Below, piece by piece: positions 26,404 through 35,268 of a DNA stretch of 64,000 nucleotides. This stretch comes from Lederbergia sp. NSJ-179. GTDB taxonomy: Bacteria > Bacillota > Bacilli > Bacillales > Bacillaceae_C. A model generated the notes under the pieces. The model was not told the DNA's origin. It did not search any database and saw nothing but the letters and a program-made list of their open reading frames with translations. Position 1 is the stretch's first letter. Each line of letters opens with the position of its first letter. The stretch covers positions 1 through 64,000 of the forward strand of contig NZ_JALIFP010000001.1 of NCBI RefSeq assembly GCF_022867885.1, written 5' to 3'. Made by a program: the position numbers and the translations under genes.

Positions 26404-26531
26404 GTGTATGAACAAAGACATGAGTCAATTGTTTTGTGATTGCATTGAGAACCTTTAAATCTTTGCTTTCCGGAAAGCGGTTACGTCCTTATTTAGCAAC
26501 AACTTATTTTGAGAGAAAGGCCTATCGAACT

Positions 26532-27863
26532 ATGATCTTCTCATTCTTCTTTTTTGTTGTGGAACTATTTGCTCTGTTTGGTGCCTTATTTTACACATTG
26601 AAAATTCCCGCAAACATTCAAAGAGTAGTGGTCGGCATCCTTGTGATTGGTGTTCCAGCCGTTCTTTGCTACTTATATGTGATAAAATGGGTTGGGTTTG
26701 TTTATTTGCTGGTCTCTTTGATTTGTGTCTTTTATGCGTATACAAAGAAAATCCGTGTTTTGTTGGATGTATGTATCTTTGCCATTGCTTGTATTATTTC
26801 TGAAACACTGGCACAGGTCATTAAATTTTCTGTTTTTTCAGAGGAAACCGCTCCTGTCATGGGGATCAGTGCTATTATATTTCTTGTGTTTTTTGCGCTT
26901 TCCATTTATATTTATCAGTTGTTTATTCGAAAAATATGGAATTCGATTGCCATTTCAGTCGCTAGTCAACTTCTATTCATTGTGATCGCCTTCATTACAG
27001 TGGCCGTCCTAACTTTAAATCTATTTATCTCATTGAGCCTTAATCTATATACGTCTGCCATGTTTAATCTACTTATTCAAACCATTTATTTTGTGTTAAT
27101 GTTTGTTCTCTCTTTTTTATTGTTGCGCAACAATAAGAAAGAGAATAGGCTCAGGCGAAAAGAAATGGAGCAGGAACAACTTTTACACTATATGCAGGAA
27201 TTAGAACGAATCAACAAGGACATGCAAGGATTTCGTCATGATTATCAAAACATATTGCTTACCATGCAAGGGTATATCGACCAAAATGATTTCAAAGGAT
27301 TAAAGGCATACTTTCATGATCGGATTGTGAAAGTGGAAAACAGGACGATTCAAAGCAATTACATATTGAATCAGTTGGATCATATTAAGCTTGTTGAATT
27401 GAAAGGACTGCTTTCCACTAAGGTGTTGGTGGCAGAGGAACGTGGGATTGATATTCATGTTGAAGTACCGGACGTCATTCAAGCGATTGAAATGAATATG
27501 ATTGATTTAACACGTATGATCGGTATTTTAATGGATAACGCCATTGAAGCTTCCGCCAAATTAGAAGAACGGGAACTAAATGTGGCATTTTTGCAAACGG
27601 ATGTTTCTGTATTAATTATTTTTGAAAATCGTGTCAACCATGAGTCAATCCAGATAGAGCGACTCTTTGAGGCCGGGTTTTCGACAAAGGGCAAAGATCA
27701 TGGACTAGGTTTAGCCATCGTACGAAAAATTCTCAATCGGTATCCGAATATTACTATGAATACGAGAATCGAAAATGGATTTTTTATTCATGAAATTGAA
27801 ATTAATGAAGTGATACGAAAAAAATACGTTTCAACTTTTTATCCGAAAAAAACAATGGCCTAA
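26532..27863 (+). CDS. AgrC/HPK10-type sensor histidine kinase
   Basis: 443 residues. The N-terminal half has about six membrane helices (from FSFFFFVVELFALFGALFY to MFVLSFLLL) and should receive an outside signal. A coiled linker is followed by the phospho-acceptor His in GFRHDYQNIL (about residue 236) and a GHKL ATPase domain with DNAIEAS (N-box) and STKGKDHGLGLAIV (G-box). ATG 26532 is preferred because the first helix follows at once and GAGAAAGG lies upstream; GTG 26436 in the same frame would add 32 residues but has no ribosome-binding site. Partner of the response regulator at 27922. No agrB/agrD-like genes lie nearby. Confidence 0.85.
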   Translation: MIFSFFFFVVELFALFGALFYTLKIPANIQRVVVGILVIGVPAVLCYLYVIKWVGFVYLLVSLICVFYAYTKKIRVLLDVCIFAIACIISETLAQVIKFSVFSEETAPVMGISAIIFLVFFALSIYIYQLFIRKIWNSIAISVASQLLFIVIAFITVAVLTLNLFISLSLNLYTSAMFNLLIQTIYFVLMFVLSFLLLRNNKKENRLRRKEMEQEQLLHYMQELERINKDMQGFRHDYQNILLTMQGYIDQNDFKGLKAYFHDRIVKVENRTIQSNYILNQLDHIKLVELKGLLSTKVLVAEERGIDIHVEVPDVIQAIEMNMIDLTRMIGILMDNAIEASAKLEERELNVAFLQTDVSVLIIFENRVNHESIQIERLFEAGFSTKGKDHGLGLAIVRKILNRYPNITMNTRIENGFFIHEIEINEVIRKKYVSTFYPKKTMA

Positions 27864-27921
27864 GATCTATTTTTCTGCCATCGTTCCTGATATCGACTTA
27901 CACTTCAAAGGGGGGGAGACG

Positions 27922-28692
27922 ATGAAAGTTGTGATTTGCGAAAATGAAGCAGAACATCGAGAATTTCTACAATCGGTTATTTTCCAATACGCAATCTCAA
28001 ATGAACCGAGCATTGAAGTAGCTTTAAGCGCTGCTAAACCGGATGAAGTTTTGGCGTATTTACGTGATCAGCGAGCGGACTGTTATTTTTTAGATATTGA
28101 ACTCGGTTCCTCCATGGACGGTATGGACTTGGCGTGCAAGATCCGAGAACATGATCCGTTCGCCGATATTATTTTTATTTCCATGCACGCGGATCGGCTA
28201 AAACTAACGTTTAAATACAAGTTAGCTGCCCTTGATTTTATTGTCAAAGATGATGGGCATGATCAGCTAGCCGAGCAGATAAATGAAGCATTGCAAGCGT
28301 CCTTTACGAAATATCAACAACTGGGGCATAGCGATGGAACGAAATGTATTCAAATAAAAATCGGAGAACGGATCAAAAATATTGATTTAGATGATATCTA
28401 TTATTTTGAAACTTCCCCTCAGGTGGAACATAAAGTTGTCCTGCACACAACAAATGGCTATTACGAATTTTATGGAAAGTTGAAGGAATTTGAAAATATC
28501 CATGAGCGCTTTTATCGCTGTCATAAAAGCTATATTGTTCACTTACAGTATGTAAAGGATATCGATAAGGAACGACGTAAAATCATCATGGCAAACGGCA
28601 ATGAATGCTACGTGTCCTTACGCAAGATGAAAATACTAGAAGCAAAAATGGCCAAGATTCCTGTAGCGGATACAATCATAGGACAATGTTGA
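27922..28692 (+). CDS. LytTR-family response regulator (AgrA/ComE-like)
   Basis: 256 residues. Receiver domain 1 to about 125 with phospho-acceptor Asp in CYFLDIELGSSMDGMDLA (about residue 58) and Lys in FIVKDD. A LytTR DNA-binding domain runs from about 145 to 245 (IQIKIGERIKNIDLDDIYYFETS ... RFYRCHKSYIVHL). LytTR regulators bind short direct repeats about two helix turns apart. Matching sites occur at 20307 and 21789, so these promoters are the likely targets. ATG 27922 lies after GGGGGGGAGACG. Confidence 0.92.
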   Translation: MKVVICENEAEHREFLQSVIFQYAISNEPSIEVALSAAKPDEVLAYLRDQRADCYFLDIELGSSMDGMDLACKIREHDPFADIIFISMHADRLKLTFKYKLAALDFIVKDDGHDQLAEQINEALQASFTKYQQLGHSDGTKCIQIKIGERIKNIDLDDIYYFETSPQVEHKVVLHTTNGYYEFYGKLKEFENIHERFYRCHKSYIVHLQYVKDIDKERRKIIMANGNECYVSLRKMKILEAKMAKIPVADTIIGQC

Positions 28693-28712
28693 ACGGACAA
28701 CGGTTAAAAAAT

Positions 28713-28742
28713 CCCAAATGAATCCCCATTTGAGTATTTTTT
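28713..28742 (+). terminator. Weak terminator after the response regulator
   Basis: CCAAATG / CATTTGAG-type short stem (about 7 bp) with GTATTTTTT after it. Confidence 0.45.
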
Positions 28743-28837
28743 AATGGTTTCTTTGGTTAAATTCCAAGCTTGTATCCTGTTCTAAATTCTTTTTCTCCCT
28801 CTAAAATAATAAAAAGGCATGAACAGGAGGGGCAGGA

Positions 28838-29722
28838 ATGGATGTGGATGGGGTATTTTCGGGTGGAGGGATTAAAGGATATGCGCTGATGGGTGCTTAT
28901 GAAGTGCTAGAAGAAAAGGGCATTACCTTCAAACGACTAGCAGGGACCAGTGCGGGTTCCATTATGGCGGCTTTCATTGCAGCAGGCTATTCCAGCAAAG
29001 ATATTTTGACCATGATGAATGAAACGGAGATCTCCCTTTTTTTAGATCAAAGAAAAACCTTTATTCCCTTTGCGATCTCAAAATGGTTATTTTTGTATTG
29101 GCGGATGGGATTATATCAAGGGCGTGCATTAGAAGAATGGTTGCGAAAAAAATTGGCAGATAAAGGGATTTATACTTTTTCTGACTTACCAAAAGATAAA
29201 TTAAGAATCATCGCATCCGATTTATCGAGTGGAAAATTATTAGTGTTACCAGATGATTTGGATCAATTTGGAATTCCGAAAGAAACATTTCCGATTGCAA
29301 AAGCGGTTCGAATGAGTTGTGGACTTCCCTTTTTTTTCGAACCTGTTAAACTACGTTCTGTATCAGGAAAAAACATAATTGTAGACGGTGGAATATTAAG
29401 CAATTTTCCGATTTGGCTATTTGACCAAGAGAATAAAAAGAAGAAACGACCGATTATTGGGATTAAATTAAGTTATAAATCGGAAGAACAACCAAAAAGA
29501 GAGATTAAAAATGCGTTATCTTTATTTGAAGCTTTGTTCAGTACGATGAAAGATGTTCATGATGCTAGGTATATTTCAAGAAGGCATGAAAAAGATATTA
29601 TTTTTATTCCAATGGAAGAAGGGTTGACAACAGAATTCTCCTTATCAGATCAAGAAAAAGACGCCCTTATCGAAAAAGGACGTCTAAAAACAAAAGAATT
29701 TCTGACTAAATGGAGTTATTAA
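28838..29722 (+). CDS. yqhO: Patatin-like phospholipase YqhO
   Basis: 294 residues of the patatin fold: oxyanion motif SGGGIKGYA (residues 8-16), nucleophile Ser in GTSAGS (about 39-44) and the catalytic Asp in VDGGILSNFP (about 187). Probably a lipid acyl hydrolase acting at the cytoplasmic membrane face. The start follows AGGAGGGGCAGGA. In B. subtilis yqhO follows mntR; here it marks the right border of the accessory region. Confidence 0.9.
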   Translation: MDVDGVFSGGGIKGYALMGAYEVLEEKGITFKRLAGTSAGSIMAAFIAAGYSSKDILTMMNETEISLFLDQRKTFIPFAISKWLFLYWRMGLYQGRALEEWLRKKLADKGIYTFSDLPKDKLRIIASDLSSGKLLVLPDDLDQFGIPKETFPIAKAVRMSCGLPFFFEPVKLRSVSGKNIIVDGGILSNFPIWLFDQENKKKKRPIIGIKLSYKSEEQPKREIKNALSLFEALFSTMKDVHDARYISRRHEKDIIFIPMEEGLTTEFSLSDQEKDALIEKGRLKTKEFLTKWSY

Positions 29723-29735
29723 TGTCATTCAAACG

Positions 29736-30086
29736 TTAAAAGATAGCTCGATCTTTTTTCTTATTTTTTTTGCCTTCAATCACTGTCAAATGTGCAGTCG
29801 ATCGCTTGCGAAGCGGTCTTTTCATTGTTTTATTGGCGTGTACACTCTTTCGGGGTTGCTGATAACGCTTTTTCGATAATTTAGCCGCTTTTGCAAAAGA
29901 TCTACTTTCTTTATAGTTTTGTTTTCTTCCCATAAATACTCGAATGACGAACAGAATAATACCAGCAATCAAAATCATGACAAACAACTGAAGGAACAGA
30001 CTTGCCGGATTACTATACAACCAAGTACCCAATCCAATAAGGGCCGAAATGATAATTCCTCCAAACAACCAATTCCGTATGGTCAA
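29736..30086 (-). CDS. yqhP: SA1362/YqhP family membrane protein
   Basis: About 116 residues: two N-terminal hydrophobic segments (WLFGGIIISALIGLGTWLY and FLQLFVMILIAGIILFVIRVF), then a strongly basic tail (KAAKLSKKRYQQPRK ... KKNKKKD). This is the architecture of YqhP (SA1362 family); function unknown. I chose TTG 30086 (MTIRNWLFGG), 8 bases after GAGGAGGT; a GTG at 30095 would overlap the ribosome-binding site. Convergent with yqhO. Confidence 0.82.
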   Translation of the reverse strand: MTIRNWLFGGIIISALIGLGTWLYSNPASLFLQLFVMILIAGIILFVIRVFMGRKQNYKESRSFAKAAKLSKKRYQQPRKSVHANKTMKRPLRKRSTAHLTVIEGKKNKKKDRAIF

Positions 30087-30308
30087 GAATGCCACCTCCT
30101 CGGGAGTATTGAAAGTATTCCCAAAAAGAAAACCGGATATACCGTTAATAGAAAGAATGCTATTTCATTTTCCACCCATAACATTTTCTTGCCAGATTCA
30201 ACATCATTAGGATCAATACTTTACCTATATCTTACTAAAAAAACAAAAAATTCACCAGATATAATTTTAAAAGCCGGAAATGGATATGATAATGATGAGG
30301 TGAAGATC

Positions 30309-30797
30309 GTGGAAAAAGAAAAAAATAGCAATCGGTACAGTATGCCATTAACACATTTAGCGATGTTAACTGGATTTGTTGCAGGTGCGGGAGGGGCTTT
30401 GCTATGCTTTATTGCCCATTATCTCAACTTTACTGAGATTAAACCGTCATTCATATTAACAATATTTAGAGGGAATTGGCAGGATGGATGGCTTGGTATT
30501 GTGATATCCTGTCTGATTTATGGCTTACTATCGATTCTAGTAGCTTTCGGTTATTATGTCTTATTAAAAAGGAAAAAGTCTATTATTTGGGGTGGGGTAT
30601 ATGGAGCAGCCCTTTTTTGTTTGATTTTCTTTGTGTTTTATCCGATTATCCCGACCATTCAATTGATTACAAACTATAATCTCACAACTATTTTAACGGA
30701 AGCCTGTTTTTTTGTGTTGTATGGTATTTTTATTGGTTATTCGATTTCGTATGAATATAATGAACAGCAATATTGGGAGAATGTTAAATCTGAATGA
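30309..30797 (+). CDS. yqhR: YqhR family membrane protein
   Basis: 162 residues with four membrane segments (LAMLTGFVAGAGGALLCFIAH, GIVISCLIYGLLSILVAFGYY, IIWGGVYGAALFCLIFFVFYP, EACFFVLYGIFIGYSISYEY), matching YqhR, which is found in this position before aroQ. The GTG at 30309 follows GAGGTGA. The frame is open far upstream, across yqhP, but that part is antisense sequence. yqhQ, normally between yqhP and yqhR, is absent. The 210 bp between yqhP and this start hold no other gene. Confidence 0.85.
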   Translation: MEKEKNSNRYSMPLTHLAMLTGFVAGAGGALLCFIAHYLNFTEIKPSFILTIFRGNWQDGWLGIVISCLIYGLLSILVAFGYYVLLKRKKSIIWGGVYGAALFCLIFFVFYPIIPTIQLITNYNLTTILTEACFFVLYGIFIGYSISYEYNEQQYWENVKSE

Positions 30798-30882
30798 AGA
30801 TCACACGCTACAACTAGAAGAGATTTGGTTTTTTATGGTAGAATGTTTTTGGGAGAGCATTCTGACGTAGGGTGTGAGAAAA

Positions 30883-31326
30883 ATGAAAATACTTGTTTTA
30901 AATGGTCCTAATTTAAATTTATTAGGGGAAAGAGAACCTGGTATTTACGGGGAAGATTCATTAGAACAATTAGAAAAAAATCTTGATCATGTCTGCCAAG
31001 AAGAGGAATTAGAAGTAGACTTTTTTCAATCTAATTATGAAGGGGCACTTCTTGATGCGTTGCATGGTGCAAAAGAAAAAGGGTATGAGGGCATTATTAT
31101 GAATCCAGGTGCCTTTACTCACTATAGTATTGCCTTGCGAGATGGCATTGCGTCCATTGATCTACCTGTGGTTGAGGTGCATATTTCAAATGTTTATGCG
31201 AGGGAAGAGTTTAGAAGTAAATCAGTAACAGCACCGGTATCGATTGGACAAATTACTGGTTTCGGACTATATGGTTATGAGTTAGCCCTTCTAGCGATAA
31301 AGCAGTACATACAAAGGAGAGGATAG
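30883..31326 (+). CDS. aroQ: 3-dehydroquinate dehydratase, type II
   Basis: Dehydrates 3-dehydroquinate in the shikimate pathway. 147 residues with NGPNLNLLGEREPGIYG (Tyr at the active site), NPGAFTHYSIALRDG and VEVHISNVYAREEFR (His), all typical. ATG 30883 chosen; GTG 30874 would add three residues. With aroK at 4.4 kb it is the second shikimate-pathway gene of the window. It precedes yqhT by 1 base. Confidence 0.95.
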   Translation: MKILVLNGPNLNLLGEREPGIYGEDSLEQLEKNLDHVCQEEELEVDFFQSNYEGALLDALHGAKEKGYEGIIMNPGAFTHYSIALRDGIASIDLPVVEVHISNVYAREEFRSKSVTAPVSIGQITGFGLYGYELALLAIKQYIQRRG

Positions 31327-31327
31327 A

Positions 31328-32389
31328 ATGAATAAGTTGGAGAAAATCCGTGCGTCTTTCCAATCATTGGGTATCGACGGGATGTTTGTTACAAGTCCAT
31401 ATAATTTACGTTATATGACTAGCTTCACGGGATCAACGGGGGTAGCCCTGATTTCAGAGGATCGCTCCTTTTTTATTACAGATTTTCGGTATGCGGAACA
31501 GGCTGAAAATCAGGCGCAAGAATATGAGATTTCCATTCATTCGGGCCCCCTTTTGGAAGAGGTAGCCGAAAGAGTTAAAGAGCTAGGCATTCAAAAATTG
31601 GGCTTTGAACAAGATTATATGTCTTATTCGACATGGACGAAATACAATCAAACCATACCAGTTGAGTTCGTTCCTGTTTCAAACGTGATGGAACAAATGC
31701 GGTTAATCAAAACGAATGACGAAATCGCTAAGATCAAAGTGGCAGCGGATATTGCGGATGCAGCATTTAAACATATTCTTGATTTTATCGAACCGGGAAA
31801 AACAGAGCTTGAGGTTTCTAATGAGTTGGAATTTTTCATGAGAAAATGTGGGGCAACTTCATCTTCTTTCGATACCATTGTGGCATCTGGAAAAAGGTCC
31901 TCCATGCCGCATGGGGTTGCGACGGATAAAGTGATTGAAAAAGGCGATTTTGTCACAATGGATTACGGGGCCCTTTATAATGGGTATGTATCCGATATAA
32001 CCCGAACTATAGCGGTAGGGGAGCCAGCACCTTCATTAAAAGAGATCTATGATGTGACCCTTGCGGCACAATTAAGGGCAATGGAAAAGATAAAGCCAGG
32101 TATGACAGGAAGGGAAGCAGATGCGATTGCAAGAGACTATATGACGGAAAAAGGTTATGGAGAGTATTTTGGTCACTCTCTTGGTCATGGAATTGGATTA
32201 GAGGTTCATGAAGGACCGGGTCTGTCCAAGCGATCTGAGAATAAACTGCAACCTGGAATGGTTGTAACAGTAGAACCTGGGATCTATTTGCCTAATATCG
32301 GAGGGGTTCGCATTGAAGACGATACTTTAATCACCGATAAAGGAAATGAGGCACTCACCCATTCAACCAAAGATTTGATCATACTTTAA
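31328..32389 (+). CDS. yqhT: M24 family Xaa-Pro peptidase YqhT
   Basis: 353-residue aminopeptidase/prolidase-fold enzyme. The N-terminal creatinase-like domain (residues 1-130) is followed by the pita-bread domain with metal ligands in MDYGALYNGYVSDITR (two Asp), GHSLGHGIGLEVHEGPG (His), VTVEPGIY (Glu) and GGVRIEDD (Glu). Probably releases residues next to proline. Start ATG after GGAGAGGATAGA. Operon with aroQ and efp. Confidence 0.94.
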   Translation: MNKLEKIRASFQSLGIDGMFVTSPYNLRYMTSFTGSTGVALISEDRSFFITDFRYAEQAENQAQEYEISIHSGPLLEEVAERVKELGIQKLGFEQDYMSYSTWTKYNQTIPVEFVPVSNVMEQMRLIKTNDEIAKIKVAADIADAAFKHILDFIEPGKTELEVSNELEFFMRKCGATSSSFDTIVASGKRSSMPHGVATDKVIEKGDFVTMDYGALYNGYVSDITRTIAVGEPAPSLKEIYDVTLAAQLRAMEKIKPGMTGREADAIARDYMTEKGYGEYFGHSLGHGIGLEVHEGPGLSKRSENKLQPGMVVTVEPGIYLPNIGGVRIEDDTLITDKGNEALTHSTKDLIIL

Positions 32390-32410
32390 TAAAAATTTGG
32401 AGGCAAAAGA

Positions 32411-32968
32411 ATGATTTCAGTCAATGATTTTCGTACAGGACTTACCATTGAAACAGATGGAGGGATATGGCGTGTGATCGATTTTCAACATGTAAAACCG
32501 GGAAAAGGGGCAGCGTTTGTAAGATCGAAGCTGCGGAATTTACGAACAGGGGCGATCCAAGAAAAGACTTTTCGTGCTGGTGAGAAGGTTGAGAGAGCAC
32601 AAATTGATAATAAAACCATGCAATATCTCTATGCAAATGGGGATATGCATGTCTTTATGGATAATGAAACATATGAACAGATTGAATTGGCAGAAGCACA
32701 AATTGAATATGAATTGCAATTTTTAAAAGAAAATATGGAAGTCCATATTATTATGTATCAAGGAGAGACGCTAGGAGTTGATTTACCTAATACGGTGGAG
32801 CTTGAAGTCGTTGAAACAGAACCGGGTATAAAAGGCGACACAGCTTCTGGAGGCTCTAAACCAGCAAAATTAGAAACAGGTCTAACGGTACAAGTTCCTT
32901 TTTTTGTGAATACAGGAGATCGTTTAGTGATTAATACTTCTGATGCAAGCTATGTATCACGAGCGTAA
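32411..32968 (+). CDS. efp: Translation elongation factor P
   Basis: 185 residues. EF-P relieves ribosome stalling at polyproline. It begins [22 protein letters not shown]; the modified-residue loop [17 protein letters not shown] (Lys at about 32) and the C-terminal signature [25 protein letters not shown] are conserved. Start ATG after GGAGGC. Last gene before a strong terminator. Confidence 0.97.
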   Translation: MISVNDFRTGLTIETDGGIWRVIDFQHVKPGKGAAFVRSKLRNLRTGAIQEKTFRAGEKVERAQIDNKTMQYLYANGDMHVFMDNETYEQIELAEAQIEYELQFLKENMEVHIIMYQGETLGVDLPNTVELEVVETEPGIKGDTASGGSKPAKLETGLTVQVPFFVNTGDRLVINTSDASYVSRA

Positions 32969-32983
32969 ATATTCGTACATTTT

Positions 32984-33013
32984 AAACGGGGAAATGACTC
33001 CCCGTTTTTTTTT
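32984..33013 (+). terminator. efp terminator
   Basis: AAACGGGGA / TCCCCGTTT with T9 tail. Confidence 0.93.
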
Positions 33014-33038
33014 ATTGTATTTTTTCTAATAGGATATC

Positions 33039-33066
33039 TCATATTTATAGACAAGCTGAATACATA
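33039..33066 (+). promoter_or_regulatory. Candidate sigma-E promoter of the spoIIIA operon
   Basis: TCATATT (33039-33045), 13 bases, AATACATA (33059-33066), close to the sigma-E boxes KMATATT and CATACANT. spoIIIA is a mother-cell sigma-E operon in B. subtilis. It lies about 35 bases before the spoIIIAA start. Confidence 0.6.
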
Positions 33067-33099
33067 TTAGATAGAGAATGATAGAAGGGGAGGAGCACA

Positions 33100-34029
33100 A
33101 TGAAAACAGTGATGCAAATACTACCTCGCCGAATTAGTGATTTAATCACGCAATTTCCTGATCAAAAGTGGAATGAGATAGAAGAAATCAGATTGCGAGT
33201 TGGTCGGCAAGTGGAGGTAGCTTCAAAAGGGAATCCTCATTTTCTCCCTTATATTTTCACTAAAATAGATGCGGAACAATTTATCGCAAAGCTGGCGAAT
33301 CATTCTTTTTATACACTTGATGAAGAATTAAAAAAAGGTTATGTGACAATCGAGGGTGGGCATCGAATTGGTCTCGCTGGAAAGGTTATTCTCGAAAATA
33401 GTCAAGTGAAAGCGATTCGCCATTTAGCATCGTTCAATATAAGAATCGCAAGGGAGAAAATAGGCATTGCAGAAAAATATCTCTCCTTTCTATTTCAAAA
33501 ACAGTGGAAAAATACGATGATCATCGGCGCGCCACAGACAGGAAAAACAACTTTATTAAGAGATATAGCGCGAATCATTTCAAGTGGATATTCTGAACGC
33601 GGAATTTCCGCCGCTAAAGTGGGGATTGTCGATGAACGGTCGGAAATTGCTGGTTGTGTGCATGGGACACCCCAACTTCAATTTGGGCAAAGGGTGGATG
33701 TATTAGATGCTTGTCCGAAAGCAGAGGGGATGATGATGCTGATTCGCTCGATGAGTCCAGATGTTCTAGTTGTGGATGAAATTGGGAGGGAAGAGGACAG
33801 GACGGCCATTATGGAAGCTGTCAATGCGGGAATAACGTTAATGATGACGACCCATGGTCACTCTCTTGAGGAAGTGAAAAAAAGGCCCTTATTACAGAAA
33901 ATTATTCAAGCGCAAGTATTTGATCGATTTATTGAATTATCGCGGATCAATGGTCCTGGTACAACGATAGCGATTAAAGATTCAAATGGACAGCCAATGG
34001 AGTATAAAGGATTCGTTCGCCATGCTTAA
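33100..34029 (+). CDS. spoIIIAA: Stage III sporulation ATPase SpoIIIAA
   Basis: 309-residue secretion-type ATPase that energises the mother cell-forespore channel (SpoIIIA-SpoIIQ). Walker A GAPQTGKTTLLRDIA (about 145-159), then VGIVDERSEI and Walker B-like DVLVVDEIGREED. Made in the mother cell after engulfment starts. Start ATG behind GGGGAGGAG. First of eight overlapping spoIIIA genes. Confidence 0.96.
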   Translation: MKTVMQILPRRISDLITQFPDQKWNEIEEIRLRVGRQVEVASKGNPHFLPYIFTKIDAEQFIAKLANHSFYTLDEELKKGYVTIEGGHRIGLAGKVILENSQVKAIRHLASFNIRIAREKIGIAEKYLSFLFQKQWKNTMIIGAPQTGKTTLLRDIARIISSGYSERGISAAKVGIVDERSEIAGCVHGTPQLQFGQRVDVLDACPKAEGMMMLIRSMSPDVLVVDEIGREEDRTAIMEAVNAGITLMMTTHGHSLEEVKKRPLLQKIIQAQVFDRFIELSRINGPGTTIAIKDSNGQPMEYKGFVRHA

Positions 34030-34537
34030 ATTCATTGGTGCTTTTTTCATTCTTGGAGCCACTACCTTTATAGGATTTGAAATAGCGAGAAGATTAAGTG
34101 AAAGACCGAAACAATTACAGTTGTTTGCAGCGTCACTGGAGACTTTAGAGGCTGAAATTATGTATGGGCATACCCCGCTTGGGGAGGCCTGTATCAAAAT
34201 ATCAAAGCAACTGTCCAAACCGATTTCCGATCATTACGCAAGATTTGCTGATCTTTTGAACGAAGAGGATATCACAGTGATTCAAGCATGGGAAGCCGCA
34301 TTAAAGGAAACATGGAAGCGAACCGCCTTAAAACAAAATGAATTTGAAATCCTGCAACAATTTGGAGTAAATCTTGGCAAGCATGATCGAGAATCACAAC
34401 AAAAGCAGATTGTTTTAACATTAAATCATTTAGAACGGGTAGAAAAAGAGGCACATGAAAAACAAAAAATGTATGAAAAAATGGCGAGAAGTTTGGGCGT
34501 TTTATCAGGTCTTCTCATTGTGATTCTACTAATTTAA
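34022..34537 (+). CDS. spoIIIAB: Stage III sporulation protein SpoIIIAB
   Basis: 171 residues, the same as in B. subtilis; GspF-like membrane protein. Terminal helices LKFIGAFFILGATTFIGFEIA and SLGVLSGLLIVILLI flank a cytoplasmic helical part. ATG 34022 overlaps spoIIIAA by 8 bases. Confidence 0.94.
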   Translation: MLKFIGAFFILGATTFIGFEIARRLSERPKQLQLFAASLETLEAEIMYGHTPLGEACIKISKQLSKPISDHYARFADLLNEEDITVIQAWEAALKETWKRTALKQNEFEILQQFGVNLGKHDRESQQKQIVLTLNHLERVEKEAHEKQKMYEKMARSLGVLSGLLIVILLI

Positions 34538-34659
34538 GGGAGCCAATTAAGATTAATGTGCTGCACGATATTGATAAGCAAAGCCGCCCAATAATTAAGC
34601 GATTTTGCACGAGCTGGAGAGTTGGATACTTGCTTTTTCCTAAATAGGAGGTAATGAGA

Positions 34660-34863
34660 ATGGGCATAGAAGTAGATGTCATCTTCAAAATTGCTGGGGT
34701 AGGCATCGTCGTAGCTTTTTTGCATACGATCCTTGACCAAGTAGGGAAAAAAGAATATGCCCAATGGGTGACACTTTTTGGCTTTATTTATATTTTATTT
34801 ATGGTTGTAACCATTGTTGATGGACTATTTCAAAAAATTCGCTCCGTATTTTTATTTCAGTGA
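34660..34863 (+). CDS. spoIIIAC: Stage III sporulation protein SpoIIIAC
   Basis: 67 residues, two membrane helices (VIFKIAGVGIVVAFLHTIL, VTLFGFIYILFMVVTIV). I chose ATG 34660, 8 bases after AGGAGG; ATG 34654 is too close to that site. The 122 bp after spoIIIAB is longer than expected for this tightly packed operon and contains no gene that I can see. Confidence 0.94.
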   Translation: MGIEVDVIFKIAGVGIVVAFLHTILDQVGKKEYAQWVTLFGFIYILFMVVTIVDGLFQKIRSVFLFQ

Positions 34864-34878
34864 TAGGGGGAATCCGTC

Positions 34879-35268
34879 ATTGTTATCTTGCAAATTGCAG
34901 GGATCGCCCTCATTACGACATTTCTTGCATTAGCAATTAAGGAGCAAAAGCCAAGTTTTGCCTTCTTGCTTGTGTTATTTACAGGAACGGGCATTTTCCT
35001 TTTTCTAGTCGACCAAATTCAAAAAATCATTATGATGATTAACACGCTTGCAGCCAATGCCCATGTCAACTCACTCTATGTGAAAACGATCTTGAAAATC
35101 ATCGGAATTGCTTATATTGCTGAATTTACTGCTCATATTAGCAAGGATGCTGGATTAGGTTCTCTTGCAGCGAAGGTAGAATTAGCCGGTAAAATATTAA
35201 TTTTAGCGATGGCAGTTCCGATTTTGACGGTGTTAATCGAAACGATACTCGCGATGATGCCCACCTAA
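34879..35268 (+). CDS. spoIIIAD: Stage III sporulation protein SpoIIIAD (ATT start)
   Basis: 129 residues, four hydrophobic segments, part of the SpoIIIA channel. The likely start is ATT at 34879: it lies 9 bases after AGGGGG and gives MVILQIAGIALITTFL, matching the family N-terminus. The first conventional start in frame (TTG 34888) is 18 bases from that site and would cut three conserved residues. ATT starts are rare and usually weak. Confidence 0.9.
   Translation: MVILQIAGIALITTFLALAIKEQKPSFAFLLVLFTGTGIFLFLVDQIQKIIMMINTLAANAHVNSLYVKTILKIIGIAYIAEFTAHISKDAGLGSLAAKVELAGKILILAMAVPILTVLIETILAMMPT

Noticed and set aside
29919-30308. Long N-terminal extension of the yqhR frame
   Set aside because: It is antisense to yqhP and lacks family similarity; GTG 30309 has a proper ribosome-binding site.
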